Source of the DNA: Saccharofermentans sp.
GTDB taxonomy: Bacteria; Bacillota; Clostridia; Saccharofermentanales; Saccharofermentanaceae
Assembly: GCA_016292215.1 (NCBI GenBank)
Contig: JAEFBB010000019.1
Coordinates: forward strand, 1-43,215
Length of the DNA stretch: 43,215 nucleotides
Reading direction: 5' to 3'
Below, in pieces: positions 42,401 through 43,215 of the stretch. Position 1 is the stretch's first letter. Every line of letters starts with the position of its first letter. The position numbers were made by a program, and so were the translations under genes. The notes under the pieces are model-generated. The model was not told the origin of the DNA, ran no database searches, and saw only the letters and a list, made by a program, of their open reading frames with translations.

Positions 42401-43215
42401 CCGCCTCATCACGATATCTATTCGATCGAAGACTTGGCACAGCTTATCTACGATCTTAAGAATGCAAACAGAAAAGCAAGGATCTCCGTAAAGCTCGTTT
42501 CTGAAGCAGGCGTAGGTACTATCGCATGCGGCGTTGCAAAAGCAGGCGCACAGGTAATCCTGATCTCAGGTTACGACGGCGGTACGGGAGCTGCTCCGGC
42601 AAGCTCTATCCACAACGCCGGTCTGCCTTGGGAATTAGGTCTTGCTGAGACACACCACGCTCTTATCGAGAGCGGCCTTCGCGGAAGAGTCGCAGTCGAG
42701 ACAGACGGTAAGCTCATGAGCGGCAGAGACGTTGCGATCGCAGCACTCTTAGGCGCTGAGGAATTCGGTTTTGCTACAGCACCTCTGGTATCCATGGGAT
42801 GCATGATGATGAGAGTCTGCAACAAGGATACATGCCCGTTCGGTATCGCGTGCCAGAACGAAGAATTAAGAAAGAGATTCAAGGGTAAGCCCGAGCACGT
42901 TATGAACTTCATGCTCTTCATCGCAGAAGAGTTAAGAGAGATCATGGCAGAGCTTGGTTTCAAGACAGTCGACGAGATGGTCGGAAGATCCGATCTCCTC
43001 AAGGTTAAGGACAAGCAGATAACGAAGAGAGCCGAGATGGTCTCCCTCGCGCAGATTATAGATCCGTCTTATGCGGATTCCGAAGTACGTCATTTCGAGC
43101 CTTACCATGTATTCGACTTCGAGCTCGAAAAGACGATCGACGAGAGAGTGTTCCTCCCTGAACTCGCGAAAGGCCTTAAGAAAGGATCCATCAAGATTAC
43201 TGACGTTAAGGTATC
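39452..43215 (+). CDS. gltB: Glutamate synthase large subunit (partial at 3' end)
   Basis: The window ends within the gene; 1254 complete codons are present of an expected 1500. The enzyme makes glutamate from glutamine and 2-oxoglutarate. GGAGGAG precedes the ATG. The N-terminal glutaminase nucleophile is C23 in ACGIGL; relatives remove the preceding residues so that this Cys becomes the N-terminus. The FMN/synthase domain follows, with [11 protein letters not shown] and [13 protein letters not shown] segments. C1117, C1123 and C1128 match the 3Fe-4S cluster spacing (C-x5-C-x4-C). No frameshift or internal stop was seen in the stretches I read. A divergent LysR gene probably regulates it. 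Confidence 0.96.
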   Translation, partial: MRPYEEKYVRECYQAMQEEHDACGIGLVVNIDGKKEYRTLDDALSIVEKLEHRAGKDATGEVGDGVGILVQISHKFFKNAAKEAGIEVKDEGDYGVGMFFFPQDTKKRTLAMRMFKVITEKNGLKVMGWREVPTNPDILGKVARDAMPVIMQCFIERPANCEKGLAFDRMLYVARREFEQSTDETYITSLSSRTIVYKGMFLVGQLRKFYKDMQSKDYETAIAMVHSRFSTNTTPSWERAHPYRMIAHNGEINTIRGNFDRMLAREETLYSPSIENDVDKIFPIIHKTGSDSAMLDNTLEFFMMNGIPLPLAVMMMIPEPWKNDPYMEQEKKDFYHYYATMMEPWDGPAAILFTDGVIAGATLDRNGLRPSRYYITDDNRLILSSEVGVLDIEPEHIVKKSRLQPGRILLIDTEKGKLVSDEECKTYYSEKHPYGEWLALNLLHLSELKIPNKKIPVHTQEMRDKLYKVFGYTFEDVKNEILPMAMNKVEATASMGTDIPLAVLSEKHQLLFSFFKQLFAQVTNPPIDSIREEIVTDTTVYIGSDGNLLEEKSGNCRVLEVNNPILTGVDLVKIKSLDQPGFKAATVSILYYKNTSLEKALDQLLITVDRTCSKGANIIILSDRGIDENHVAIPSLLAVSAVEQHLVQTRKRTAVSLIIESGEPRDVHQMATLLGFGARAINPYLAHECIAEMIDKGILDKDYHTAIDDYNYAILHGIVKTSAKMGISTLQSYQSAKIFEAVGICKEVVDKYFTGIVSRVGGIGLEEISEGILFRHDKAFDPMGLENDETLDSTGFHNLRSGDDKEDHLYNPKTIVALQKAVREGSYELFKEYTAIVDNEKPHTLRGLLAFKKTGNSIPLEEVEPASEIVKRFKTGAMSYGSISKEAHECMAIAMNRLGGKSNTGEGGESPERFGTEKNSKIKQVASGRFGVTSEYLNSAEEIQIKMAQGAKPGEGGHLPGKKVYPWIAERRYSTPGVALISPPPHHDIYSIEDLAQLIYDLKNANRKARISVKLVSEAGVGTIACGVAKAGAQVILISGYDGGTGAAPASSIHNAGLPWELGLAETHHALIESGLRGRVAVETDGKLMSGRDVAIAALLGAEEFGFATAPLVSMGCMMMRVCNKDTCPFGIACQNEELRKRFKGKPEHVMNFMLFIAEELREIMAELGFKTVDEMVGRSDLLKVKDKQITKRAEMVSLAQIIDPSYADSEVRHFEPYHVFDFELEKTIDERVFLPELAKGLKKGSIKITDVKV

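Overview
The window looks like a chromosomal segment of an anaerobic Gram-positive Bacillota, most likely class Clostridia. The support is strong AGGAGG ribosome-binding sites before nearly every gene, lipoproteins with Clostridia-type signal peptides, an FMN-dependent FabK instead of FabI, FabT-type operators, a tryptophan T-box riboswitch and the GatCAB amidotransferase. Base composition is close to 50% GC by eye and codon use looks uniform. I see no rRNA, tRNA, CRISPR array, prophage or complete insertion sequence. The species cannot be named from sequence reading alone.

Layout. Positions 1-76 hold the start of a leftward gene. Positions 77-791 are non-coding and packed with paired hairpin repeats. 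Positions 792-5655 carry a DUF4236 protein and a very large sensor/EAL c-di-GMP protein ending in a beta-solenoid-like region. A leftward exonuclease III follows. Positions 6522-12046 hold asparaginase, a C39-peptidase-like protein, acyl carrier protein, a fused ketosynthase/chain-length-factor-like protein, a ketoreductase and a flavodoxin-fold reductase. Positions 12235-17809 are a complete type II fatty acid elongation operon, fabH-K-D-G-F-Z, behind a promoter bracketed by two FabT-type palindromes and closed by a strong terminator. Positions 17889-24774 hold a macrodomain protein, a GH3 glycosidase, UDP-galactopyranose mutase and two paralogous lipoproteins. Positions 25070-35750 hold gatCAB, a CNNM/CorC-type membrane protein, a HAD phosphatase, a membrane-anchored foldase-like protein and two tandem solute-binding lipoproteins. 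Positions 35749-38208 are a Trp T-box, trpE and trpG. A leftward LysR regulator and a divergent gltB (cut by the window end) complete the segment.

How the genes fit together. FabH, FabK, FabD, FabG, FabF and FabZ cover initiation, malonyl loading and all four steps of the elongation cycle, and the upstream ACP could serve them. The ACP/ketosynthase pair/ketoreductase set just upstream duplicates part of the pathway with a catalytically degenerate second ketosynthase half. That suggests a specialised acyl or polyketide-like product using FabD for malonyl transfer (inference). TrpE/TrpG and GltB join glutamine/glutamate metabolism, and the LysR gene has the divergent position expected of a GltC-like activator.

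The most unusual signal is non-coding. At five intergenic places there are pairs of about 45-50 nt imperfect hairpins, repeated directly at a nearly constant 61-64 nt period. The stem sequence is shared within a pair but differs between pairs. One compound block recurs, inverted, 24 kb away at 104/110 identity.
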